A stretch of DNA of 64,000 nucleotides. It comes from Isoptericola cucumis (lineage in GTDB: Bacteria; Actinomycetota; Actinomycetes; Actinomycetales; Cellulomonadaceae). The translations under genes were made by a program, and so were the position numbers. How positions within the stretch are numbered: position 1 is the first letter of the stretch; every line of letters begins with the position of its first letter. The notes beneath the pieces were generated by a model, which ran no database searches, was not told the DNA's origin, and saw only the letters and a list, made by a program, of their open reading frames with translations. Below, piece after piece: positions 16,813 to 26,420 of the stretch. The stretch covers positions 1-64,000 of the forward strand of contig NZ_BMDG01000017.1 of the NCBI RefSeq assembly GCF_014635665.1, given 5' to 3'.

Positions 16813-18855
16813 CAGGACGATCCTCGCGGCCGTCCGGGATCCCGAGCATGCCGCCGCGGCCGTGGTGGCTGATCGCCGCCGGGCCCGCCGCTGTTCTCGT
16901 CGCCGTCCTGGCCGTGCTGGCGGGCGGCGCCTACTCCGGCGCGTCCCAGGCCCTGAGCGGGTTCTCCGACCCGGGAGCCCTGGTGCGGCACGGTCTGCCC
17001 GTGGCCACCGTCGTCACCGAGCTGTCCCTGTCGGTCACGTTGGGTTCACTGGTCGTCGCCGCGTGCCTGGTCCCGCCGGGGCGCGCGCAGTCGCGCCTGC
17101 TCGCGACCGCCGGCTCCGCGTCGGCCGTGTGGGCCGTCGCCGCTGTCGCCCAGCTCGTGCTGCGGTACGCCAACGTGTCCGGTACGTCGCCCGCCTCACC
17201 CGCGTTCGGCCAAGGCTTGGCGCAGTTCGTCACCGAGCTCGAGCTCGGCAGGCTCTACCTGGCGATCATCATGGTCGCCGCGGTGACCTCCGCTCTCGCG
17301 ATGGCCCTCGGCGGGCCTGTCGGGGCGATGTGGACGACGCTGTTGCCCCTGGCTGCCCTCGCGGCCCAGTCCACCACCGGGCACGCCGCCGGTGCGGCCG
17401 ACCACGAGCTGGCCGTCGGCGCCATGCTGCTGCACCTGGTCGGCGCGGCCGTGTGGGTGGGCGGCCTGGGCTCGCTGCTCGTCGTCGTACTCACCCGGGG
17501 TGAACAGCGTGACGACGGCCGGGTGGCGGCTGCCGCGGTCGCGCGCTTCTCGCCGGTCGCGGGGTGGTGCTTCGCCGCCGTGGGGATCTCGGGCGTCTTG
17601 AACGCCTGGATCCGGATGGCGTCGGTCGGCGACCTGCTCACCCCGTACGGGACCTTGATGTTGGTCAAGGTCGTGCTCATGGTCGCGCTCGGCGGCCTCG
17701 GATTCGCCCACCGCATGTGGGTCGTCGACCGACTGGGCAAGACGTCGGGCGTCTCCGCCGTGCGGCGCCTGGCGCCTGCTGGCCGTCGAGCTGCTGGTCA
17801 TCGGCGCCGTCTCCGGCGTCGCCGTGGCGCTCGGCGCGACCGCGCCGCCGGAGCCCGACGAGGTACCCGTCGACGTCTCGCCCGCCTACCAGCTCACCGG
17901 CGAGGCGCTGCCCCCCGAGCCGACCATGGCGCGCTGGTTCACCGAGTGGAGCTTTGAACCTCTGCTGGCGTTCGCGTGCATTGCGGGCGTCGTCGTCTAC
18001 CTCCGCCGGGCCTGGAGACTGGCGCGTCGCGGGGACAGGTGGCCCGTGGGGCGCACGGTGTCGTGGTGCCTGGGCATGGTCGTGATGTTCTGGGTGACCA
18101 GCGGCGGCCCGGCCGTGTACGGACAGGTGATCTTCAGCGGCCACATGGTGCAGCACATGACGCTCGCGATGCTGGTGCCGCTGTTCCTCGTCCTGGCCGC
18201 GCCCGTCACGCTGCTGCTGCGCGCCATCCCCGCCCGCAAGGACGGATCGCGCGGGCCGCGCGAATGGGTGCTCGGCCTGGTGCACTCCCGGTTCGGCCAG
18301 TTCCTCGCCCGCCCGGTGGTGGCCGCCGTGCTCTTCGCCGGCGGCATGATCGCCTTCTACTACACGCCCGCGTTCGAGTTCGCGCTGCGCAACCACGCCG
18401 GGCACGTGTGGATGATCGTGCACTTCACGCTGGTGGGGTACCTGTTCGCCAACGCCCTGGTGGGCATCGACCCCGGCCCCAAGAGACCGGGCTACCCGCA
18501 GCGGTTGCTGCTGCTCTTCGCGACGATGGCGTTCCACGCGTTCTTCGGCGTGGTGCTCACCACCGGCGAGTCGCTGCTCGTGGCCGACTGGTTCGGCAAC
18601 ATGGGCCGCCCCTGGGGCCTGCCCGCCATCGACGACCAGCAGCGCGGCGGCGGCGTCGCCTGGGGCATCGGCGAGCTCCCGACGCTCGCGCTCGCCATCG
18701 CCGTCGCCGTCGCGGTGCAGTGGACCACCTCCGACGAGCGAGAGGCGCGCCGCCGGGACCGCAAGGCCGACCGCGACGGCGACGCCGAGCTCACCGAGTA
18801 CAACGCCATGCTCGCCAAGATGGCCGAGCACGACGACCGCCCGACAGAGAAGTAG
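16809..18855 (+). pseudogene. copD: CopD-CtaG fusion membrane protein, split by a frameshift
   Basis: The first frame (16809 to about 17774) encodes a CopD copper-transport domain with GHAAGAADHELAVGAMLLHLVGAAVWVGGLG. The second, one frame later, picks up at about 17776 with LLAVELLVIGAVSGVAVALG and continues as a caa3-type CtaG domain ending at 18855 (QVIFSGHMVQHM, MAFHAFFGVVLTTG). Such CopD-CtaG fusions of about 680 residues are common in actinobacteria, so one extra base at about 17775 explains the break. The CtaG half could be made separately from the GTG at 17824. Whether it is a true mutation or a sequence error cannot be told here. Confidence 0.85.
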
Positions 18856-18944
18856 AGGACCGGCCGAAGCCCAAGCGACAGCTGGCGGTCCGCCCGAAGC
18901 AAGGCGATGGGGGCCACGCAGACGCGCACCATCGCCGGCGACCA

Positions 18945-18987
18945 ATGATCGACGATCATCGGCTATCATCGACGAGTGTCGATCATA
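18945..18987 (+). promoter_or_regulatory. operator pair and leaderless promoter of arsR-cadD
   Basis: ATGATCG-A-CGATCAT at 18945-18959 is a perfect inverted repeat. A second imperfect one, TATCATCGAC...GTGTCGATCATA (18964-18987), covers the -10 box TATCAT (18964-18969) and the GTG start 6 nt further on. Two repeats bracketing the promoter are what an autoregulating ArsR dimer would need. Confidence 0.7.
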
Positions 18988-19347
18988 AGTCTTGAGGTGT
19001 GCACCGCCAGTACAGCGGACGTCGAGCCGGCAGTCGCGTTGTTCCGCTCGTTGGGCGACCCCGCACGGCTGGCCATCGTGCGCCGGCTCGCGGTCGGGGA
19101 AGCGAGGGTCGCGGAGCTGACCCGCGAGTTGGGCCTGGCGCAGTCGACGGTGTCTTCGCACGTGGCGTGCCTGAAGGACTGCGGCCTGGTCGAGGGGCGG
19201 ATGGAGGGCCGGCGGGTGTACTACTCCCTGGCCCGCCCCGAGCTGCTGGACATGCTCGCGGCAGCCGAAACACTGCTCGCTGCGACGGGCAGCGCCGTCG
19301 CGCTGTGCCCGACGTACGGGGTCGACGGGCAGGTGTCGGCGTGCTGA
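18976..19347 (+). CDS. ArsR/SmtB repressor of the cadD operon
   Basis: A 123-residue winged-helix regulator. The recognition helix STVSSHVACLKDCGLV carries the CmtR-like Cys pair, with further Cys near the N-terminus (EVCTAS) and in the tail (VALCPTYG). It probably senses Cd or Pb. The GTG start is leaderless (TATCAT 6 nt upstream) and sits inside its own palindromic operator. Its stop lies 4 bp inside cadD, so the two genes form an operon. Confidence 0.91.
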   Translation: MSIISLEVCTASTADVEPAVALFRSLGDPARLAIVRRLAVGEARVAELTRELGLAQSTVSSHVACLKDCGLVEGRMEGRRVYYSLARPELLDMLAAAETLLAATGSAVALCPTYGVDGQVSAC

Positions 19348-19952
19348 GCACGATCGCGGCCGCGGCCGGGTTGTTCGTCGCGACCAACCTCGACGACATC
19401 GTGGTGCTGACCGTCCTGTTCGCCGTCGCGGCGCGGGGCACCTCGCAGCTACGCGGGTGGCAGATCGTCGCGGGCCAGTACCTCGGCCTCATCACCCTGA
19501 TCGCGGTCAGCTTCCTGGCCGCCCTGGGCCTGACGATCGTGCCGGACGAATGGGTCGGCCTGCTCGGCCTGATCCCGCTGGCCATCGGTGTGCTCGGCCT
19601 AGTGCGCACCCTGCGCGGCAAGGATGACGACGACGAGGCCGAGTCCGCGCTGAAGGCGGTGGGGCTGCTCGGCGTCGCCGGCATCACGATCGCCAACGGC
19701 GGGGACAACATCGCGATCTACACCCCGGTGTTCCGCACCATGTCGACCACGGACGCACTGGTCACGATCGCGGTGTTCCTTGTCCTGCTCGCCGGGTGGT
19801 GCCTGCTCGCCCGCGCGATCGGGACGAACGAGAAGGTCACCGAGGCGCTGGAGAAGGTCGAGCACTGGCTCGTGCCCGTGGTGTTCATCGGCCTCGGCGT
19901 GTTCATCCTCATCGAGTCCGGCACCCTGGGCCACATCGCCTCGCTGCTGTAA
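19341..19952 (+). CDS. cadD: CadD-type cadmium resistance transporter
   Basis: A 203-residue membrane protein with five or six helices and the CadD hallmarks LFVATNLDDIVVL near the start and ITIANGGDNIAIYTPVF in the middle, both with membrane-embedded acidic residues. The family confers cadmium resistance by efflux, independent of ATPases. The GTG at 19341 overlaps the arsR stop by 7 nt. A strong hairpin follows. Confidence 0.92.
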   Translation: MLSTIAAAAGLFVATNLDDIVVLTVLFAVAARGTSQLRGWQIVAGQYLGLITLIAVSFLAALGLTIVPDEWVGLLGLIPLAIGVLGLVRTLRGKDDDDEAESALKAVGLLGVAGITIANGGDNIAIYTPVFRTMSTTDALVTIAVFLVLLAGWCLLARAIGTNEKVTEALEKVEHWLVPVVFIGLGVFILIESGTLGHIASLL

Positions 19953-19962
19953 CCCGAGACGG

Positions 19963-19998
19963 CAAGGCGCCGGCCACGAGAGCGTGACCGGCGCCTTG
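19963..19998 (+). terminator. terminator after cadD
   Basis: CAAGGCGCCGGCCAC (19963-19977) pairs with GTGACCGGCGCCTTG (19984-19998) with one mismatch around a 6-nt loop and is followed by TTGGG. It ends the arsR-cadD transcript. Confidence 0.8.
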
Positions 19999-20117
19999 TT
20001 GGGCCCTTACCGCGCAGCCCGGATGGGCCTGCCACACCTGGTTCGGTTTGGCGGCTCGGCCGCGGACGCGCAAAGGGGTGGAACAGAGCAAGTACCAGGC
20101 CTGTCGTGTTGCCTCTG

Positions 20118-20282
20118 TCAGCGGCCGAAGAGCCTGCTGAGGAAGCCGCGCGACGGCGCTGCGTCCTCGTGGCCTGGGCACCACTTGTTGGCGGCGACGA
20201 CGCGCCTGACGTCGGCGATGTGCTGGCCGCAGCCGGCCCAAGTCGTCTTGCCGCAGGTCTTGCAGGTGGCGGGGTAGCACAC
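20118..20282 (-). CDS. 54-residue Cys-rich (zinc-ribbon-like) protein of the sulfur operon
   Basis: A GTG at 20282 with AGGAG 7 nt upstream opens a 54-codon frame. The product starts VCYPATCKTCGKTTWAGCGQ and continues with HIADVRRVV and a KWCPGH segment, ending in a basic RGFLSRLFGR tail. Its CxxC, C and CPGH ligands look like a small zinc ribbon. It lies 29 bp behind cstR, so it is probably the last gene of the trx-cstR transcript. I recognise it as a small conserved actinobacterial type but know no function. Confidence 0.7.
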   Translation of the reverse strand: MCYPATCKTCGKTTWAGCGQHIADVRRVVAANKWCPGHEDAAPSRGFLSRLFGR

Positions 20283-20311
20283 GCGAGTTCTCCTAGCTGG
20301 TGCGGTGGTGC

Positions 20312-20587
20312 TCAGGCGAGCATGAGGAAGAGCTTCTCGAGCTCTGCGGTGGTCAGGCCGTCCTCGTTCTCGGAGGTGCCATCAGGGTCGACGGCGCAGT
20401 CGCGCATCGCCGTGGAGACGATGGCGAACCCCGCCCGGTCGAGTGCGCTGGACACGGCAGCCAGCTGCGTGACCACGTCACGGCACTTCCCGCCGGTCTC
20501 GACGGCGTTGATGACTGCGTCAAGCTGACCGCGTGCGCGGCGCAGCCGGTTGACGATCTTGCGCTGTGCTTCGACGTCGGGGGTCAT
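20312..20587 (-). CDS. cstR: CstR-type persulfide-sensing repressor (CsoR/RcnR fold)
   Basis: A 91-residue all-helical repressor. Cys35 (GGKCRDVVTQL) and Cys64 (MRDC) are 29 residues apart, as in CsoR, but the His needed for Cu(I) is replaced by Ala60. Having the two Cys without the His is the CstR pattern, in which persulfides cross-link the cysteines and release DNA. The surrounding genes (CstB-like enzyme, rhodanese, TauE, thioredoxin) support a sulfur rather than a copper role. C-tract/G-tract operators occur at three nearby promoters. Confidence 0.88.
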   Translation of the reverse strand: MTPDVEAQRKIVNRLRRARGQLDAVINAVETGGKCRDVVTQLAAVSSALDRAGFAIVSTAMRDCAVDPDGTSENEDGLTTAELEKLFLMLA

Positions 20588-20685
20588 GGGATCGGAGTCT
20601 CCTCGGGGATGGGGTAAGCGGTCGCGGTCAAGCGCCGGCGAGCAGGGTGAGCATCTCAAACGGCGCTCGTGCGGCTCTCGCCCTT

Positions 20686-21051
20686 TCACGTCGCCTGCTG
20701 ATCGGCGATCTGCTCGCGGACCTTCTCCATGTCCAGGTCCTTAACGGCCTCGATCACCTGCTCCAGCTGCGGGGCCGCCAACGCCCCGGGCTGGTCAAAG
20801 GTGATGACCCTCTCCCGGAATGCCATCAGTGTGGGGATAGACGTGATGTTGAACGCCGCGGCCAACTGCTGCTGGGCTTCGGTGTCGACCTTGCCGAACA
20901 CGATGTCAGGATGATTCTCGGAGGCGGCCTCGAAGACCGGCGCAAACGACCGGCACGGGCCGCACCACTCGGCCCAGAAGTCCAGCAACACGATGTCGTT
21001 GCCGGAGATGGTCTCCTCGAGGTTGTCGAGCGTGATCTCGCGCGTGGCCAT
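20686..21051 (-). CDS. trxA: thioredoxin
   Basis: A 121-residue thioredoxin with active site WAEWCGPCRSF and the cis-Pro loop SIPTLMAF. It ends with a charged helix slightly longer than in standard TrxA. The ATG at 21051 lies about 12 bp from a CstR-type operator, so it is probably induced by reactive sulfur species. It could reduce persulfides left on proteins or keep CstR in check. Confidence 0.93.
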   Translation of the reverse strand: MATREITLDNLEETISGNDIVLLDFWAEWCGPCRSFAPVFEAASENHPDIVFGKVDTEAQQQLAAAFNITSIPTLMAFRERVITFDQPGALAAPQLEQVIEAVKDLDMEKVREQIADQQAT

Positions 21052-21062
21052 GCCACTACCAT

Positions 21063-21078
21063 ATACCCCCAGGGGTTT
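21063..21078 (-). promoter_or_regulatory. CstR/CsoR-type operator before trxA
   Basis: ATACCCCCAGGGGTTT is a near-perfect inverted repeat of a C-tract and a G-tract flanked by AT, the usual form of CsoR/CstR sites. It lies directly upstream of the trxA start. Confidence 0.75.
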
Positions 21079-21096
21079 CCTCGAACATGATCCGCA

Positions 21097-22437
21097 TCAC
21101 AGGCGAACCGAGGGGACTGCTTGGCGGGCCCGAGTGCCGGGGCCTTCCTTGCGCGTCCTTGTGGTGGGCGGGCAGTTGGCTCTGGAGTGTGTCTCGTACA
21201 TCCTGAGCGCGACGACGATGCCGGAGACCGCTGTCAGGCCGGCGACGACCCAGACCGCCGAGCGGAGTCCCCACAGGTCGGCGATGACGCCGGCGAGGAC
21301 GGCGCCGATGGCGAAGCCGCCGTCGCGCCATAGCCGGTATACGCCGACCGCGCGGGCGCGCCACGCGGGATGGGCGACGTCGCCGATCGCAGCGAGCAGG
21401 GTCGGATAGACCATCGCCGTCCCGACACCGAGCAGGGCGGCGGCCACCACCCAGGGAGCGAAGGTGTCCGCGGAGACCACCAAGGCGAGGGCGACGGCCT
21501 GGACAAGCATGCCCGCGGTGATGAAGGGCTTGCGGCCCAGCCGGTCCGACAGCGGCCCGGTGACGAGCTGGCTCAGCCCCCACACTGCGGGATAGACGGC
21601 GGCCAGGACGCCGATTCTCGCTACCGAGAGCCCGGCGGCGGCGAACAGGATCGGAAACAGGCCCCAGGCCAGGCCGTCGTTGAGGTTGTTGACCATCCCG
21701 GCCTGGCTTGCCGCCGACAGCGCGGGCTCGCGAAAGCTCGTCTGGACGAAGACCTGCCGGTTGGTCAACTCCGCGTGCAGGTTGTGGTCTGTGCCGTCGC
21801 TGCGGGACGTGTGTCGGGCGGCTTCCAGGCGGGCGTGTTCGCGCGTCTCGCGGACCACGAGCCCGGACAGGCCGAGTGCCAGCGCGACATAGGCCGCCCC
21901 CAGCAGGAACGGTGCCGGCCGCAGCCCGTAGTCGGTGGCGAGGTAGCCGGTGGTCACCGCGGTGAACGCGACGGCCAGGTAGCCGGCGGCTTCGTTCAGC
22001 CCCATTGCCAGGCCGCGGCGGCCAGGGCCGGCGAGGTCGATCTTCATGATCACGGTCGTGGACCAGGTCAGTCCCTGGTTGATTCCGAGCAGGACGTTCG
22101 CGGCGACGATCCAGCCCCATGACGGTGCCCAGATCAGCATCAGCGGGATCGGGATCGCGACGAGCCACCCGGCGAGTAGGACGGGCTTGCGGCCGAACCG
22201 GTCCGACCAGGTGCCGGCGAAATAGTTCGCGGCCGCCTTGGTGGCGCCGAAGGCCAGGACGTACGTCAGCAGGAAGGTGTAGCCGCTCAGGTGGTAGGTC
22301 TGGTCGGCGAGCAGCGGCAACACCGTGCGCTCCTGCCCGAGCACCCCACCGACCAAGGCGTTGACCACCACGAGGAGGCTGAACTGGCCGAGGTTCGCGC
22401 GGATGCCTAGCCGCGGGCCTGCGGTGACGTGAGTCAT
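21097..22437 (-). CDS. MFS transporter of the sulfur-stress cluster
   Basis: A 446-residue protein with twelve predicted helices and two MFS loop motifs: GTWSDRFGRKPVLLAG between helices 2 and 3, and GPLSDRLGRKPFITAG in the second half. The C-terminus is hydrophilic and basic. The ATG at 22437 is about 60 bp from a CstR-type operator. Substrate unknown; context suggests export of a sulfur compound or of a toxic reaction product. Confidence 0.88.
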   Translation of the reverse strand: MTHVTAGPRLGIRANLGQFSLLVVVNALVGGVLGQERTVLPLLADQTYHLSGYTFLLTYVLAFGATKAAANYFAGTWSDRFGRKPVLLAGWLVAIPIPLMLIWAPSWGWIVAANVLLGINQGLTWSTTVIMKIDLAGPGRRGLAMGLNEAAGYLAVAFTAVTTGYLATDYGLRPAPFLLGAAYVALALGLSGLVVRETREHARLEAARHTSRSDGTDHNLHAELTNRQVFVQTSFREPALSAASQAGMVNNLNDGLAWGLFPILFAAAGLSVARIGVLAAVYPAVWGLSQLVTGPLSDRLGRKPFITAGMLVQAVALALVVSADTFAPWVVAAALLGVGTAMVYPTLLAAIGDVAHPAWRARAVGVYRLWRDGGFAIGAVLAGVIADLWGLRSAVWVVAGLTAVSGIVVALRMYETHSRANCPPTTRTRKEGPGTRARQAVPSVRL

Positions 22438-22494
22438 CGCCCGGTTTTCTGGCGTGTGTCGGTCGGCAAGTCGTGCGGAGCCATGCGGGCATCC

Positions 22495-22512
22495 TATACC
22501 CCCCGGGGTGTA
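22495..22512 (-). promoter_or_regulatory. CstR/CsoR-type operator before the MFS gene
   Basis: TATACCCCCCGGGGTGTA is an inverted repeat of the same type as those at 21063 and 22586. It lies in the divergent region between the MFS gene and the CstB-like gene. Confidence 0.78.
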
Positions 22513-22585
22513 CGTCTCCCTGGCCGTCTTCGCGCCTGCCGGGGCCGGTGTGCGAGCCCTCCGCGTCGGCGAACGGTCGATTTGG

Positions 22586-22601
22586 ATACTCCCGGGGGTA
22601 T
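22586..22601 (+). promoter_or_regulatory. CstR/CsoR-type operator before the CstB-like gene
   Basis: ATACTCCCGGGGGTAT has one mismatch between its 8-bp halves. It is 46 bp upstream of the ATG at 22647 and about 90 bp from the operator that serves the divergent MFS gene. Confidence 0.75.
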
Positions 22602-22646
22602 GTGCCACGCTCGTCTGGCACACCGACCCCGATTGGGAGAGATGCA

Positions 22647-24062
<1,416 letters not shown>

Positions 24063-24173
24063 TTCCAGCCCTCACACGGCGAGGCCCCGGTCTCACTTGT
24101 CGGCGATCAGTTCTCACCGCCGGCACGGCCGGGGCCGACCCTTGCGTACCCGTCTACGAAAGGACAAACAGTC

Positions 24174-24776
24174 TTGGAAACGATCACCAGGCCCTCTACC
24201 CTCGCCGCCTCGGAGCTGAAGGAGCGCATCGCCGAAGACGATGCCCTGACGATCATCGACGTGCGGTCCGCCGCCGAGTTCGAGTCGGCCCACATTCGAG
24301 GGTCCTACAACGTCCCCCTGCCGCTGCTCTCCGAGCACACCCACGACCTGGCAGAGCGACTGCAGGGACACGTCGTACTGGTGTGCCAGTCAGGCGTCCG
24401 CGCCGAGGACGCTCGCAAGCGTCTCGCCGCCGTTGGCCTGGACAGCGCAGCCATCCTGTCGGGCGGAATCTCCGCCTATGAGGCGGCCGGCGGCGCGGTA
24501 GTCCGCGGCGCGCAACGCTGGGCCATGGACCGCCAGGTCCGCATGACCGCCGGCTCCCTCGTCCTCCTCGGATTCGTCGGCAGCAAGCTCGTCACCCCCG
24601 GGCTCGGATACCTCTCGGCAGCCATCGGCGCCGGCCTCACCTACTCGGCACTGACCAACTCCTGCGCCATGGCAGCGGTCCTGTCGAAGATGCCGTGGAA
24701 CAAGACGACCGCGAACCCCACCCTCGACAGCGCGATCCGGAGCATCCCGCGCGCGACCCAGACGTCCCGAGCCTGA
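24174..24776 (+). CDS. rhodanese with membrane-embedded DUF2892-type tail (YgaP-like)
   Basis: A 200-residue protein starting at a TTG. Residues 10-105 form a rhodanese domain with active site CQSGVRAE. Residues about 125-170 hold two hydrophobic helices (MTAGSLVLLGFVGSKLV and the GLTYSALTNSCAMAAVL segment with NSCAM), the form seen in YgaP. It should transfer sulfane sulfur at the membrane. It lies 111 bp after the CstB-like gene on the same strand. Confidence 0.88.
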   Translation: METITRPSTLAASELKERIAEDDALTIIDVRSAAEFESAHIRGSYNVPLPLLSEHTHDLAERLQGHVVLVCQSGVRAEDARKRLAAVGLDSAAILSGGISAYEAAGGAVVRGAQRWAMDRQVRMTAGSLVLLGFVGSKLVTPGLGYLSAAIGAGLTYSALTNSCAMAAVLSKMPWNKTTANPTLDSAIRSIPRATQTSRA

Positions 24777-24876
24777 CTGCTCACGACGTCGACGGCCGGT
24801 ACCGAGCCGCGACAACCCCATCCCAGCTCGGTGCCGGCCTACTCCGGCTGCTCCAACGAACGACTAAGAGGCACTC

Positions 24877-25743
24877 ATGGAAATCCACCTTGTCATCGTC
24901 ATGGCACTCGCCGTCGTCGTTGGCGTGTCCCTCGGGCTTCTCGGCGGAGGTGGCTCCATCCTGACCGTCCCACTGCTCACCTACGTCGCGGGACTGGACC
25001 CCAAGGAGGCCATCGCAGCCTCCCTGTTCGTGGTCGGAACCACGTCGATCGTCAGCACCGTCATGCATGCCCGTCAGGGCAACGTGCGCTGGCGCACAGG
25101 ACTGATCTTCGGCGCGGCCGGCATGACCGGAGCCTTCCTGGGAGGTCTCGCCGGCGGCCACATCCCCGGGACCGTCCTGATGATCGCCTTCGCGATCATG
25201 ATGGTCGCCACCGCCCTGGCCATGATCCGCGGCCGCAAGGCCCGCACCACCCACCACGCCGACGGCAACCGGGAGCTCCCGCTCGGGCGGGTTTTGCTCG
25301 ACGGCCTCGTGGTCGGACTTGTCACCGGCCTGGTCGGAGCAGGCGGCGGATTCCTCGTCGTGCCTGCACTCGCCCTGCTCGGCGGCTTGCCCATGCCCGT
25401 GGCGGTCGGCACGTCCCTGCTCGTGATCGCGATGAAGTCCTTCGCCGGCTTCGGCGGCTACCTGACGACCGTCAGCATGGACTGGCCCCTGGTCGCCGCA
25501 GTGACCGCCGCCGCGATCGTCGGCTCCATCCTCGGCGCTCGCCTGACCTCACGCGTCCCCGAGGCAGCCCTTCGCAAGGGATTCGGCTACTTCGTGCTCC
25601 TCATGGGCGCATTCGTCCTCTACCAGGAACTGCCGTCACCGGCTGGTACGACGGTTGCGGCCATTATCGTGCTCGCCGTGACCGCCGTGGCCGCTTGTCG
25701 ACTGGCAGGGGACCGGTGCCCCCTGCCAGTCGCTGCGAAGTGA
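24877..25743 (+). CDS. TauE/SafE family sulfite or sulfur-anion exporter
   Basis: A 288-residue membrane protein with eight or nine helices and the internal repeat typical of TauE: LGLLGGGGSILTVPLL in the first half and LVGAGGGFLVVPALALLGG in the second. In cst-like operons such transporters remove sulfite or thiosulfate made by CstB and rhodanese. The ATG at 24877 follows AAGAGG. The last 15 codons coincide with a strong hairpin. Confidence 0.9.
   Translation: MEIHLVIVMALAVVVGVSLGLLGGGGSILTVPLLTYVAGLDPKEAIAASLFVVGTTSIVSTVMHARQGNVRWRTGLIFGAAGMTGAFLGGLAGGHIPGTVLMIAFAIMMVATALAMIRGRKARTTHHADGNRELPLGRVLLDGLVVGLVTGLVGAGGGFLVVPALALLGGLPMPVAVGTSLLVIAMKSFAGFGGYLTTVSMDWPLVAAVTAAAIVGSILGARLTSRVPEAALRKGFGYFVLLMGAFVLYQELPSPAGTTVAAIIVLAVTAVAACRLAGDRCPLPVAAK
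25699..25732 (+). terminator. hairpin overlapping the 3' end of the TauE gene
   Basis: CGACTGGCAGGGG (25699-25711) pairs perfectly with CCCCTGCCAGTCG (25720-25732) across an 8-nt loop. It lies inside the last codons of tauE and ends 8 bp before the stop, so it may terminate the CstB-like/rhodanese/TauE transcript or be a structured end left by an element. Confidence 0.6.
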
Positions 25744-25830
25744 ATCACCGGCGAACCTCAAAATTCGCGTGCAGCCCGCACCCAGGTGCCGATACCGAAC
25801 AGGCCCATACCGGGTCCTCGGCGGCGGACA

Positions 25831-26347
25831 CTCGACGCGCAACGTGACGCGCTGCTGGCCGCCGGAGTCGACGTCCGGCACCTGCGGGGTCGAGACGGCG
25901 TCGGGTCGGCGGGACGACCGACCGGTCCTGGCCGCTCTCCTGGCCGACATCGAAATGGCTGACGCCGTCGTTGTGACCAAACTCGACCGCCCCGGACGAA
26001 GAGTGTCCCACCTGGTGCGCGTGGTCGACGAGCTCGAGCGCCGCGACGTTGCTCTGCGCTCTCTGTCCGAGCAGATAGATACGAGCACGTCGGCCGGCCG
26101 GTTCATGGTGCACATGCTCGCCGCGCTCGCCCAGATGGAGGCCGATCTGATCCGCGAACGCACCCTCGACGGCCTAGCGGCCGCGCGTTCACGCGGACGG
26201 ATCGGCGGACGTCCGACCGTCATGTCACCGGAACGGCTCGCTACTGCGCGGGCATCGGTCGCGGGTGGCCAATCCATTGCGTCCGTCGCGCGGGCGCTCG
26301 GAGTGTCGGTCTCCACAGCCCGTCGGCACCTCGCCGAGCTTGGGTGA
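25831..26347 (+). pseudogene. serine recombinase (resolvase) remnant
   Basis: The C-terminal two thirds are readable in one frame: DDRPVLAALLADIEMADAVVVTKLDRPGR..., then SLSEQIDTSTSAGRFMVHMLAALAQMEADLIRERTLDG and a helix-turn-helix ending SVSTARRHLAELG. A preceding piece (LDAQRDALLAAGVDVRHLRGRDGV) is in another frame from 25831, with a break at about 25898. The N-terminal segment with the catalytic serine (normally GYARVS) is missing. It is a decayed Tn3-type resolvase or invertase, evidence of past mobility at this edge of the island. Confidence 0.75.
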
Positions 26348-26420
26348 AGGTCTACCTTCAGCCGGGAACACCGGTCGCCGGCTCAGTCGGTCGCGAAGCG
26401 CCCGAGCGCCCAGGAACTCG

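Noticed and set aside
20312-20587. Regulator as a copper sensor CsoR
   Set aside because: The His ligand between the two Cys positions is replaced by Ala and the neighbours are sulfur genes, so CstR fits better, despite copper genes a few kb away.
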